A stretch of DNA of 64,000 bases from Tamarix chinensis (taxonomy: Eukaryota; Streptophyta; Magnoliopsida; Caryophyllales; Tamaricaceae), in the NCBI GenBank assembly GCA_030549775.1, contig CM060177.1:66455638-66519637 (forward strand), given 5' to 3'. The first letter of the stretch is position 1. Each line of letters starts with the position of its first letter. The notes beneath the pieces are model-generated. The model was not told the DNA's origin. It ran no database searches and saw only the letters and a list, made by a program, of their open reading frames with translations. Below, in pieces: positions 25,750 through 37,120 of the stretch. The position numbers and the translations under genes are program-made.

Positions 25750-26683
25750 TGTAACACCCCCAAAATCACCATTAAAAAAAATTTGTTTCAAACAAGTCTT
25801 GCCTTATACCATCCTCATACAACCTATAAGGTATAGAAGTAACAAGTGCAAAAAAGATAAACAAAATGAGGAAAATGTTTCATGACATAATAAAGGTTAC
25901 ATTTTTATTGTCAATAAAATACTAAAACCCAAAACATTGTTTAATTAAAATAAAACATTAATTTAGAAAGTTAAAATGGTAAACATTCAGTTGTCACTCT
26001 CTGTGGGTCCCAACCTTTGGTTACTACAACATCAATCTTCCCCAATCATGTCATCATATGTAGCAAAGTCTTTTAGGGCATCCTCAGTCACCTACATAGA
26101 CTCAGGAGAGGACACTACTCGGGGGAATAAGTAGCACCCATAAAAGGGGTGATTAGTATGCTATAAACTTAGTAAGGTAACAATATATCCAAGCACGAAT
26201 ATGGTAGTTGATAATGCTAAAGCAAGATATAAAGGCACTTAAGTAGGTTATAGTAGTTCATTTGTTACTTTCTTTACTCAAGCCATTAGTGTCATATTTA
26301 GTCATCTCTCCAATTATATCCACGTGGGTTTAGGGACCCCACTATTCTCACCGGTACACCAGTTAATATAGAAAAACCTAGGGCAACACACTCCTCGCCA
26401 CTATTCTCACTAGTGGACTGGTAAATATAATACAACCTAAGGTAGAATGCTCCTAATCACTATTTCAGTAGTGGACCTATATATAAATATAAGGTACAAT
26501 CACTTTTAACCTATATGGTGTTCCACTATAAGTAATTAGTGTCTTTTCATAGGTTGTTATTATCTGAACGTTTCATCAATTAAGCTTAATACCCCAATTA
26601 TTCTTACCGTTTGTCCAATAAATAAAATACAAACCTAGGAAAGCATACTCTAGGCAACTATTATCACTGGTGGAAAACTACCA
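25750..26683 (-). repeat. 3' LTR of relic element 3 (U5 side only)
   Basis: Begins TGTAACACCCCC and aligns with 29593-30620: 'ccatcctcatac', the 'cataataaaggtta' region, the 'cacccataaaaggggt' module and several 'ctattctcac-ggtgga' units. It joins the RNase H relic directly at about 26683, so its U3 side, the PPT and the integrase region are gone. About 50 bp near its start is missing relative to the other copy. Confidence 0.7.
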
Positions 26684-28179
26684 TTGTAAATCTACATCTG
26701 ATCCTATATATGTAGTGCCTTAAAATTTTTAGTGTGAAAACTGTTGCGGCCAATTCCATATCATGAGTTAGGTAGTTATGTTTATGCCGATTCAATTGAC
26801 AAGAGGTGTCACAAACAACCATCCATTATATCCATACGCATCCTAACCCATGCTAGGATTAGTCACTATAGGCTTCAAATCTATCAAATCACGCTGGTAG
26901 GGTTAGGAAAGGTATTGTAATTAGACATTTCATTAGTTCCAAGAATGCCCTTTTACAAGTCTCATCCTAGTGAAACCTGGTATTTTTCTTCAATAGACTC
27001 ATTAGTGGATAGGAAATTGTTGATAAAATTTGCATTAAGAGTTTGTAATACCCAGCAAGACCAAGAAAGCTACAAACCTCCAACACATTTGTGGGGGCCT
27101 TCCATTCTATAACTGCTACTATCTTTGTTGGGTCCATTGAGACTCCCCTAAATAATTCTATGTGCCTTAGAAAATCTACTTCGAGAAGCCAAAACCCACA
27201 CTTGGTTAGCTTATCATATAGGCGGTGCACTAGAAGGATATTATAAAGGCGTTGCCCATGCTCTTCCTTTCCTCAAGAGTATAACAGAATATCATCAATG
27301 AAAAATGCTATAAATTGGTTAAGGAAAGGCCTGAGGATCCTTATCATCAAATCTATGAAGACAACAGGTGCATTGATGAGCCCAAAAAGCATTACCGAAA
27401 CACATAATGGCCATACCAAGCTCAATTTTTTGTCTTCATAATGTCAGCAGTTGTAATGTGCAACTAGTGGTATCCTAATCTCAGGTTGACCATAGAAAAG
27501 ATAGTAGCACATCATAGTTGATAAAAAGGTTGTTGATTCTCAAACGTGGAAGTTAATTCTTAAATGTTAACTAATTCATCCCTTGGTGATTAATGTAGAG
27601 ATGGAGGCTCCTCTCCTTCTTCTTAAGAAATAGGATGGGTGCTCCCTAAAGAGATATAATAAGATGGATATATTCATGGTCCAAAAACTCCTCTAGTTGA
27701 GTCTTTAGCTCTTTCAACTCCACTAGAGCCACCTTTGAAGGGGTCCTTGATACTAATTTGACCCCTAGCGTTAGGTTAATGGTAATATCAATCTTACACA
27801 CAAGTGGCATATCTAGGATCTCCTCTGAAAACACATTAGGGAAATTCCAAGCTATAAGAATGTCCATAAGGTCGTTAGATCCTTATTCAACTCTTGGACA
27901 CTACACAAGTACATTGGGTAGCCCTTGTAGATCAATGATTCCACTAGGAATTCTACCCCACCTATCACTTAAACCACCTCTGAGTAGAGCCTAGTGTAAT
28001 CCATCCAATTTCACCAGGGTAACATCACAGATATAGCTACTCTAGCAGATGTTGATAAGTCAGTTCCAGCAACAAATGCAGTAGATAGAAATAATAAAGA
28101 GGCACCCAAATTAAATAGTACATGCACTACTAGAGAAAGGAAGGTAAACATACATGTTACCACATCAACCTATCTATTA
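26684..28179 (-). pseudogene. Ty3/Gypsy pol relic: protease, reverse transcriptase, RNase H
   Basis: Minus-strand pieces in mixed frames show, in order: a protease-like LGASLLFLSTAFVAGTDLS segment (about 28050-28110), an approach to RT (27650-27870, including FPNVFSEEILDMPLVCKIDI), the RT active-site segment [10 protein letters not shown] near 27290-27315 (YxDD changed to FIDD), the connection segment at 26967-27230 with KCGFW, VDFLRHIE, VSMDPTKI and FLGLAGYYK motifs, and an RNase H part (26755-26966) with FLTLPA, RFEAYSD and HNYLTHDMELA. The HLRHYIYRIRC-like end at about 26690 meets the LTR. Motif style fits the Del/Tekay group of Ty3/Gypsy elements, but that assignment is by memory of the family. 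Many stops make it inactive. Confidence 0.75.
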
Positions 28180-29340
28180 ACTTTTGCTTGGCTGATGACG
28201 TTTAAGAATCTGTTAAACTAACCTCCCTGATAGTTCCCTTGGTATCTTCCAATATTCTGGGCTTGACCACCTCTCCAAAGAAAAGGATAGGATCCATAAG
28301 GTCTTCCCTTAATCTCTCAGCTCTACACTCTTACTAGTGTAGGTTCCCTTTACTAAAACAACTAAGGTGGTGCCTGGTAGGTATGTTACTGGTAGCCATG
28401 CTACCATGGCATTAATGGTCCCCTTATTGGAACAAATATCCCTAGGTCTATGGAAGCATCTCTAGTTCTTGAATTTAATGGATTGGTAGCCTTGTCTACC
28501 AAAAATATTACAATCCAATGGTATTCCCCCATAATAACATCCTATATGGTTCCTACGACAACGTCTGCTTAAGAAACCCTATGGTGGCTCCTAGTTCCTA
28601 ACTGGACCTCTATGCTAATGTCTTGTGCGTCCACCTCCTCGAGGTTGGGTCCTACATCCAGAACCTTAGGTCTTAAGCCTTTATTCCTTAAGATTGATGC
28701 TTACTCCTAAACTATGGTGGCGGCTATGCATGCACACACATATAGAGTGGTTAACTCAAGGAAAGCCATTGCCTCCATCATCTAGCAGATACTAAAATAG
28801 AGCCCCTACTCAAACTAGTAAACCATAGTTAGCTCACAAACTCTGATGCCTAGGGAAAACCTTATAAGCTCACTAAACCAAGAAAAATACTATCTCACTA
28901 TCATGTCTCCCAACATGAGCTGCAATAACTCCTTAGCTTATCCCTTTTCAAGTTCTCTAGGTTGAATAGAGAGTGTATTGCACTCTTGTAAGCCTTCTAG
29001 GTCATCTATGGACCATCCCAAATATGGTACCCGACCCACCAAATATCTATAACACCTCTTTGGAAGAATTTCAATATGCTAGACTCACATGAGAGGGGGG
29101 TCGAATACCTCAAAGGTGCAGACCAAGTCTCAGATCCACCCCCCCAAAATCAGAGGGTCATCCTCACCAGCATACAATATAAGGTAGTGTCTAGTCACCC
29201 TTTGGATCTAGTCCTCCTCAGCACCCTTGCGGTGATGAAGTAGGGGTGCAGGTGATGGTCGAACCTAGGGCTAGCCCTGTATGAATTCCATGAAGGACTC
29301 AAAGGACTCCTCATGGCACCTAACTCATCCATTCATCATC
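28180..29340 (-). pseudogene. Ty3/Gypsy gag relic of element 3
   Basis: Lies between the protease relic and the leader of element 3, where gag is expected. A decayed zinc-knuckle-like piece (HIGCYYGGIPLDCNIFGRQG) is seen on minus near 28480-28560, preceded by scattered gag-like fragments up to an ATG near 29330. Stops are frequent. The call rests mainly on position and the knuckle-like piece. Confidence 0.5.
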
Positions 29341-29579
29341 AAGCAACTAGCTACAAAATAATATATGGGTTAGGTTTGAACCTACTAATTCACTAAATAC
29401 TATTCACACATTCCCCCCTTTGGGGGTTTCCTAGGCTAATCATTATGTTTCCTCACTAGTGGATTAGGGTTTGTTCACAAAATTAAAATTTTCAAATGTA
29501 CCAAAAAAAATTTTAAAGCTTGATAAAAACAAAGTTGTAAAAAAGTTTTCTAAAAATAAAATGCAGTTATCAAAACTAA

Positions 29580-29592
29580 GGATCTGATACCA
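29580..29592 (-). promoter_or_regulatory. Primer-binding site of element 3
   Basis: Minus strand reads TGGTATCAGATCC, one base off the usual iMet-tRNA site TGGTATCAGAGCC. It directly abuts the LTR copy that begins at 29593 and fixes minus-strand coding. Confidence 0.75.
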
Positions 29593-30620
29593 TTGAAATT
29601 TTTTATTTCAAACTTAAAAATATACACCATAAGAGGGGTGTTACCACCATAATTGGAGTAAGTCTGGCCTAAGCCATCCTCATACCAACTACAGGCTATA
29701 GTAGCAATAAGTGTAACCATGATAAACATAATAAGGAAAGCATTTTATGATAAAATAAAGGTTAAATTCTTGTTATTGATAAAATATTAAAATAAAAAAC
29801 ATTTTTATCTAGAATAAAACATTAATCTAGGAAGCTAAAATGGTAAAGTTCTAGATCTTACTCTCTCTGAGTCCCAACCTTGGGTTACTACAACATCACT
29901 CTACCCCGATCATGTTATCATCATCATAAGCACCGAAGTCATCTAGGGAATCCTTAGTCACCTACACAGACTTAGGAGAGGACACTACTCATGGGAATGA
30001 GAAACACCCATAAAAGGGGATATCGGTATGTTATGAACTGAGTATGGTAATGATGTAGTTAAGTAGGAATATGGTAGTTGATAATACTACAACAAGATAT
30101 ATAGGCACATAAGTAGGTTATAATAGTTCATTCATTACTATCATGAATTAATCCATTAATGTCATAATTAATCACCTCTTGAATTATATCCACATGGGTT
30201 CAGGGACCCAACTATTATCATCAATGGATAGATAAAGAAAGAATAACCCAGTTTAGCACCTTCTTGGAAACTATTCTTATCTGTGGACAAGTATATATCT
30301 ATAATGTACAATTGATCCTAACCCACGTGGTGTTCTACTGTAAGTAATTAGTGTATTTCCATAGGTTATCATTATCTAAGGTTTTCATCACTTGAGCTTA
30401 GGAACCCAACTATTTACATTTGTGGACTGGTAAATGCAATACAAACCGAGGAAAACATGCTCTTGGTTACTATTCTCACCGATAGACTAGTAAATACAAT
30501 ATAACCTAGGGTAGCACGCTCCTTGCTACTATTCTCACTAGTGGACAGGTATATAAATATAAGGTATAATCGGTCTCAACTTAATTAATCTCTTACTTGA
30601 AATTTTGTTTTTAATATCAC
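29593..30620 (-). repeat. 5' LTR of relic element 3
   Basis: Aligns with 25750-26683, but its first bases (TGTAACACCCCC to the ACCA at the 22nd base) are missing, apparently by deletion between two ACCA copies, one in the PBS. It includes 'ggggtgttaccaccataattgg', which the left copy lacks. The right limit is uncertain because the plus-strand integrase relic begins near 30811. Confidence 0.65.
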
Positions 30621-30810
30621 ACACAACCATACACAACCCATTTATGACTCCAAGCCTTCTACCACCCCAATCCAACCGTAGCTCCTTAGAAAACCTAATT
30701 TCCTAAGTTCGAGATATCCTCACCCCCTAATGATCCTTTGAGTTCCCAAATTATCAAAAACAACCCAACCATTTCATTAGGAAACCCATTCATGCATAGG
30801 TTATAGCCCT

Positions 30811-31810
30811 TTTATATAGTTGTGGCATGATTTGGGTTATCGTCAATAGGTTGGTAAAGTACGCTCTATTCGTGTCAATGAAGTCAAATTAGAGTGTAGA
30901 TTAGCTAGCAAAAGCATATTTAAGGTTTTTTTGTGAGTAGGCATGTTACACCTACCAACATAGTCTCTAATTGGGATTTAAGTTATCTTTTGCACTTTTA
31001 GGGGAAGTTGTAGAAGGTTATGAGCACAAGATTGAGGATGGTTATTACCTTCCATCTAGCTACAGATGGGTAGACTGAGAGGATGATTCAGACACTTTAG
31101 GATATTCTATGAACTTGTGTTTTGGATTTTTTGAGGTATTTGGGATGAGAATCTACCTTTGGTTGAGTTCTAGTATAACAATAGTTATCATACTAGCTTA
31201 GGGGTGGCACCATTTAATGTAGTGTATAGATATAAGTGTTGAATGCCTTTATGTTGGATCAATGTAAGTGAGACTATTATACTTGGATTGAAGATGATTG
31301 AGAAGATGACTCAGCTAGTTTGGTTGATCCAAGATAGGATCAGAGTATCTTAGAGTCATCAAAAAGGTTGTGTAGATCAACGATACCATAGTGATAGTTT
31401 TGAGTTGAGGGAAAAATATTTATTGAAGATTTCACCTACTAAGGGGGTGTAGACATTTTAATGGAAGGGAAAACTGAGGCTTGGGTACATTAGTCCATAT
31501 AAGGCCCTTGATTAGGTTGGTGAGGTTGCATACCATCTATCACTTCCACTAGAGTTGGCATGTGTTCATAATTTCTTTCACATCTCCTAGTTAAGGAAGT
31601 ATATCATAGATCTGTCCAATGTAATAAAATGAGATAAGATCGAGGTCGATGATTCTTTATCCTATGTGGAGAAACCTTTGTAGATTCTCAACACCAAGTT
31701 ATGATTAACTCGGACAAGCTCAGTTCCTCTTATGAAGATCCTTTGGAGCCATCATGGGAAAGAGGAGGCTACCTAAGAGACTAAGAAGAACATGCATGTG
31801 ACACATCCTG
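30811..31810 (+). pseudogene. Ty3/Gypsy integrase relic, plus strand
   Basis: Plus-strand pieces in changing frames: SCGMIWVIVNRLVKYALF near 30820 (the segment after the first catalytic Asp), VDxLAKAYLRF, a GEVVEG or KVMSTRLR segment, ITFHLATDG and TERMIQTL near 31045-31085, TCVLDFLRY, a GGTI/GVAPFNVVYRY segment near 31200, then C-terminal pieces (LELACVHNFFHIS, VEKPL-ILNTKL, HHGKEEAT). This is the order of a Ty3/Gypsy integrase core and C-terminal domain. Stops and frame shifts throughout. Followed by PPT and LTR start, so it is the 3' end of a separate plus-strand element. Confidence 0.75.
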
Positions 31811-31980
31811 AGCTTTTTATCTTAGGTGTGTTAGGTTTTAGGGTTTTCTCCCTTTTAAGGGGTTGTCCCCAATAGTATAGTAACAAATTGGATAGGATTG
31901 ATCACTGAGATCACTTTCCTTATATCCTTCTTCCTCTTCTTCCCTAACCTTGGATTATTGACTTTGGGGACAAAGTCTCA

Positions 31981-31990
31981 TTTAAGGGGG
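31981..31990 (+). promoter_or_regulatory. Polypurine tract, plus strand
   Basis: TTTAAGGGGG followed by TAG and an LTR start, after 'ggggacaaagtctca'. It mirrors the PPT of relic element 1. Confidence 0.7.
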
Positions 31991-31993
31991 TAG

Positions 31994-32030
31994 TGATGTA
32001 ATACCTTAAAAAAATTATAAGTAAGTGAAA
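31994..32030 (+). repeat. Start of a 3' LTR (cut short)
   Basis: TGATGTAATACC follows the PPT and TAG. Only a few tens of bases seem to remain before LINE-related sequence. The border is not sharp; 32030-32220 shows nothing I can name. Confidence 0.5.
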
Positions 32031-32219
32031 GATATATTATTGTTAAAGACAAGACTACAAAGTTCTAATAGTACAAGAACAAATGAAATTATACTACAGA
32101 GTTTACTAAAGCAACAAGATCCCTATAAGATTTACAATGGTGGAATAATTCAACATGCGTCACCATTTTCCAACAATAGCCTTTTTGAGTTGCATTGGGG
32201 AATGAGCTTTAAGCATAAG

Positions 32220-32805
32220 AGAAAGCTATATTGAGCTTGAGAAGATGTGCAAGAGTCTCATCATGTTGTTGAAAAATTTCACAAGTTGAAAATGAATTGA
32301 ACCCTAAATGTTGCATTTGGTCTCTTGTAAACAAACGGTTGTGCATGATAATCAAAAGGATGAATTAGTTTCTTAGGAGAGAAATTCTATTCCATACTAG
32401 GTTGTACAATTGGACTTTAGATTTCCTAGGTCCTAAAAGGTGATATACTTTTGAAATGATGTACTCTTCTACATTTTAGAAAATATTTTTAGAATAATCT
32501 AGATTGAAATGAGGTTGAAACACATGTCTTATCTCCATGATCTTCTTAAAGACCCACGAGGCATTAGTAGGAGTATTGATGCACCATAATTCATGACCCT
32601 TGATGTTGTATGCATGAATCCACCTTATTCGTAGCACCTCCTTCCCCTGTATAGTTGTCCAAAGTTGTTTGCCTACAAGGTTTCGGCAGTGAAGATTCAA
32701 GATATCCAAGCCTCCTTCCTCCTTTGGTGCACAAACTATTTCTTATGCAACGGGGCTTTTGTTGGAATATTCCATTCCTGACAAAAGAAAAGATCAACAA
32801 GTAGT
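32220..32805 (-). pseudogene. L1-type LINE, C-terminal part with RT-associated zinc-finger region
   Basis: Minus strand, right to left: a PVA-EIVCAPKEEGGLDILNL segment near 32690-32760, then HCRNLVGKQLWTTIQGKEVL, RIRWIHAYNIKGHELWCI, NASWVFKKIMEIRH, and at 32230-32350 pieces such as MHNRLFTRDQMQHLGFNS and CEIFQQHDETLAHL. This is the order found downstream of the RT domain in plant LINEs, ending in the zf-RVT region. It is the left half of the LINE at 42509-44086, separated from it by the solo LTR 32811-42503. Frame shifts and stops are present. Confidence 0.75.
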
Positions 32806-32910
32806 ATTAATGTAACACCCCGAAAATTCACTACTGTAAAATTTTGTTTAATTCAAAGGAAATTAGCGGAAGTAAAATAATAACCGTGAATTCTGGGGAT
32901 ATTACCACCA

Positions 32911-32956
32911 CACTTAGTACCAGACCGGTTCAGTCATACCGTTCCAGTACCAAGTG
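32911..32956 (-). other. U5 stem-loop in LTR-III
   Basis: Same two 19 nt arms as LTR-I (see 34174-34219) with a different loop (tcagtcat on plus), which suggests that the arms are kept while the loop drifts. 100 bp from the LTR start. Confidence 0.7.
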
Positions 32957-33552
32957 CTAAGGCTAAAAGGAAAAAATACAACTTACGAGAAACTAAAACC
33001 AATAATTAAATCAAAGTAGCACAAGTAAACATTTTATTAGAGTATAATCCATCCAATGGTGGTTACAAAATAACCAATACATTAAAATTGTGAAATTTAA
33101 GGATACGAAGTAAAACCCTAATAGTTCCGAATAGCTCCTTACGCTCTTCCATAAGGCCCACTTGATTAGCGCCTAAAAACAACCTACAAGGAACACTGCC
33201 CATTGAATAGGTAGGAGCCCCATGAATGGAACCCTTCAATACTACGGTACTGAGTAACCCTTTAAAAACACACTTAAAAGTAGGCACGCAATGTAACACA
33301 TGATGTACTACTATATCCATACATAACGACAGGTATAAACATAATATTTAGGTCCATACATTCGCATATTCAACAAGTCAATCAGATATTAATGGTGTAT
33401 ACGTAACATTCACTTCCATCCATTCACGTACTTAACCAGTTAACCAAATATTAATAGGCCATAATGAATATTCAATACTCTTAGGGCCTTAAGGCCATTA
33501 GTCCATCATTAATCAATCATCTCGGATTATAAATGTCCATGTGAGTGCAGGA

Positions 33553-33940
33553 ACCCCACTATTATAGCCAGTGGAACAATCATGTAGGGAAAAATTCTCT
33601 TGGCCACAATTATTCGCCGGTGGACCAGTCATGCAAGGCAAAATGCTCCTGGCCACTATTATTCACCGGTGGACCGGTCTGGCCTTGACTCACAAGGTGT
33701 TTCACTATAAGTAATTAGTGTCTTCCCCATGTCTTATCGTTTTAAAGTTTGGTTTGTTGAGCATGGAATCCCCCACTATTATAGTCGGTAGAATAGTCAT
33801 GCAGGGCAAAATACTCCTGGCCACTATTATTCGCCAGTGGACTGGTCATGCAGGGCACCCCGGCCCTAGCCACTATTATTCGTCGGTGGACCGGTTTGGG
33901 TCCGGCTCAACATCTTCCTCTTTAAGTGATTAGTGTCTTA
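33553..33940 (-). repeat. Two-block tandem array
   Basis: Units of about 50-60 bp with 'ccactattat' and 'cggtggaccggtc'-type words at 33553-33685 and 33771-33900. Closing words: 'cactataagtaattagtgtc' near 33703 and 'ctttaagtgattagtgtctt' near 33920. Confidence 0.75.
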
Positions 33941-34173
33941 TCGTATCTTATTCGAAAGTATTTCACCCTTGACATGCATGGCTAACTATATATCTGCACC
34001 TCCTAACTTGCCTAGACATCCTTCCCTTAATCCACTTTCTCACATTGGGAGTCCGACTCCTAAGTGTGTGGGTCAAGCTGTAACACCCCAAAATTCACTA
34101 ATTTTTTTTTAAAAGCGGAAGCAATTAAGATAGAAACACTTAAAACCTGTGAATTATGGGAATTTTACCGCCA

Positions 34174-34219
34174 CACTTAGTACCAGACCGGTTCTCTCCG
34201 ACCGTTCCAGTACCAAGTG
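34174..34219 (-). other. U5 stem-loop, reference copy (LTR-I)
   Basis: On minus, CACUUGGUACUGGAACGGU pairs with ACCGGUCUGGUACUAAGUG around CGGAGAGA: 18 of 19 positions pair, three of them G-U. Read on the plus strand the three G-U pairs become A-C mismatches, so the structure favours the minus strand, the inferred coding strand. It lies 95 bp from the LTR end that adjoins the primer-binding site in complete elements. Confidence 0.75.
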
Positions 34220-34494
34220 CTAAGGCTAAAGGAAATAGTAATCCATCAATTATAAATCAAGACAACTAAACTCCGAAAGCATTAAACGGTTGTAAAACAA
34301 AAGTCAAAGTATGCATAAAGAATTATTATTCAAATTAAAAGGAGAAATAACTTACAACCGATAAAAAAATTAACAAAAATAACTAGAATTACATAGAGAC
34401 TGAAATATGGCCACAACTCTCTCGAACTTGATCCAACCACAACTCAACACACAGCCCCACCGGATATCTCACCCACCTGCACAAATCAAAAGGG

Positions 34495-34565
34495 CACACT
34501 ACTCGTGGGAATGAGCGGCACCCATGAAAAGGGTGATCAGTACGCTATGTACTGAGTAAGGTAAC
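34495..34565 (-). other. Small-hairpin module
   Basis: Three short inverted repeats in a row: CTCGTGGGAATGAG, ACCCATGAAAAGGGT and AGTACGCTATGTACT (plus-strand spelling). Versions occur at about 26115-26180, 29985-30050 and 57528-57595, and inverted near 63620-63680 and 5270-5330. In LTR-III the position is filled by a different hairpin (CCATT...AATGG near 33200-33230). Confidence 0.6.
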
Positions 34566-34763
34566 CGAGCACTAAGGCCGACACACAAGCACATAATCCA
34601 TGCATATTAATAACAGGGCATAACCAAAATAACAATATAAAGGTATGTGAACAATTCAGGTAAATGTACAAAGGTCCAATTATAGTCCAGTTTAATCACT
34701 TAATTAATCTCTTATCAGAATCTGGTTCACACCATGCCTTTTATCGATCCATGCGAGTACAGG

Positions 34764-35203
34764 AACACCCCACTATTATAACCGGTGGGTCGGTCACACA
34801 TAAAGCATCATGCCCTAACCACTATTATTACCGGTGGATCGGTCACAATAGAGCATCATGCTCTAACCACTATTATTACCGGTGGATCGGTCACACATAA
34901 GGTACAACCCTAACCACTATTCCTGACCGATGGATCGATTTGGTTCCTGCTCGCATGGTGTTCCACTACAAGTAATTAGTATCTTTTAAGAGCTTTCACG
35001 ATACCGGTTTGTGTTTATTGAGCTTGAGTCACCCCACTATTATTGCCGGTGGGCCGGTCACATATAGGACCTCATGTCCTAACCACTATTATAACCGGTG
35101 GATCGGTCGCACATAGGACTACGCGTCCTAACCACTATTCTTGACCGGTGGATCGGTTTGGACTCGGCTCAATAATCTTACACTTTAAATGATTAGTGTC
35201 TTA
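34764..35203 (-). repeat. Two-block tandem array
   Basis: Units of about 55 bp with 'ccactattattaccggtgga' and 'tcggtcaca' at 34764-34930 and 35032-35160. One unit has a perfect 'gagcatcatgctc' palindrome (34855-34866 region). Closing words 'acaagtaattagtatctttt' (34968-34987) and 'cactttaaatgattagtgtc' (35181-35200). Confidence 0.8.
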
Positions 35204-35744
35204 AGTATATTATTCAAAGGCTTTCACCATGGACATGCATGAATCAACACACATCACAAATCACAATTACCCTTTAATCACCAAATATGACAAAAACCCT
35301 AAGCAGTTGCACCAAACCCTAATTATCCACACGAACCCTAGCTCGGTTTCCTACGTACCCATATAATGCTCCACGCACTATTTTCCCTTCAAATTTTCAA
35401 TCACCCAAACAACACTTACATTAATTTCCTCAAATCCCAAATTAGCGTTCCATACGTAAACTTCACTCTCATACAAAATTTACACATCCCATGCAATTAT
35501 TAACTTCCATGCAAACCCTAATACCACCATACAACCATTAACCATTATGCAAAACCCAAAATCTCATCATACGAAACCCTAAATTCAATCCACATAAACC
35601 AAAGATTCATTCATACCAAACCCTAGATTCAAACCATATAAAACCCAAAGATTCATTCACACAAAACCCTAAATTCAATCCATACCAACATAAAGATTCA
35701 AATCATATAAAACCTAAAGATTTTTCCACATAATACAATAGATT

Positions 35745-36090
35745 AGATTCTCCCCTTTCATAACCACAAATTAGATTCTCCCATACAAGACCATAAGTTA
35801 GATTCTTCCCCATAAAATCATAAATTAGAATCTCCCAAGCAAAACCATAAATTGGATTCTCCCAAACAAATCATAAATTATATTCTCCCAATCAAATCAT
35901 GAATTAGGTTCTCCCATATAATATCATAATTTACATTCTCCCAAATAACGTCTTAAATTAGATTCTCCCTAACAAACCATAAATTCAATTCTCCCATATA
36001 ACATCATAAATGAGATTCTTCCTAACAACCCATAAATTCAATCCTCCCATATAGCATCATAAATTATATTGTCTCCCACAAAACCCTACA
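35745..36090. repeat. Minisatellite of LTR-I
   Basis: About a dozen units of about 28-32 bp on CATAAATTAGATTCTCCC plus a variable spacer. The same array in LTR-I copy 2 (53640-54350) is about twice as long. Confidence 0.85.
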
Positions 36091-36539
36091 TTTCCCATTT
36101 TATTCTTCCTCTCATAAATCATTAAAATACTTAGATCAACTCATACCTCTTGATGAACTTCTTTCTCCATCCTTATTTTTCATCCTTTTTCCCCACACAA
36201 CCACATCGACATTCTCACATGCATGTCTTACAGTATCACAACACATATCATCATACATAAATAATACACATGCCATGCAAAACATTCTTCAACTCCACGT
36301 TATATCACACACAGAATGATCATAATAATACATAGGATACATAGCATGCAAAGCACATAATGCCCATAAGCACATAAAAGGCCTTAGCACCCCTTACCTA
36401 AAACGACACTGGTCTTGGAGCACACTCCTAAGCCTCCTTAGGGCTTTGACCAAATAATAACCTTAACAAAATTCTAACTTTGCTAAAGACATAAAAATAA
36501 TAGAGAGATTATAAACCTTGATAATATAGGGTTAAGATT

Positions 36540-37120
36540 TTACCCTAATGATAATAATGATACTAATATAATAATATCAAGGATAATAAAACTAATATCA
36601 ATGAGAATATAAATAATAATAACAATAATAATAATAACAATAACAATAACATATAAGTTTTAAAATAACTAATGACTTACCATTTATTTAATATTAATAA
36701 TAAAATTAATAACATAAATAATAATATTAAAATAATAAGGATAATGATAATATTATTATTAATGGTTATAAGAACAGTAGAAATAATATTACTCAAATAA
36801 ATAAGTGCAAATGTTAATACAAAAAAAGGGCCTAAGATTTTCTATAATAATTAATAAAATGTTAATAATAATTATTCTAATAATTATAATATTAATAATA
36901 ATAATAATAATAATGATAATAATAATCCCATAATAATTCAATTAATAACTTAAAATTCGAAACTAACAATAAAATTATTTTATTACCACTCTCCACCCTG
37001 CAAGTACAATTCTGCATAAATTTTACATAAAATAATAATAAAACATATTAAGAATATAAATATTAGGAATAATAATAATGGTATTTATATGGAAATAATT
37101 GAAATAAATTAAATAAAGGC
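36540..37120. repeat. AAT-rich simple sequence in LTR-I
   Basis: Interrupted AAT/AATA runs in both LTR-I copies (also 54780-55310) and in LTR-II (59345-59520), just before the promoter block. Confidence 0.8.

Noticed and set aside
35280..35670. Repeated AAACCCTAA words (also 53210-53630), like plant telomere repeats
   Set aside because: Not in tandem at 7 bp; they are dispersed with other words within LTR-I and recur at the same place in both copies.
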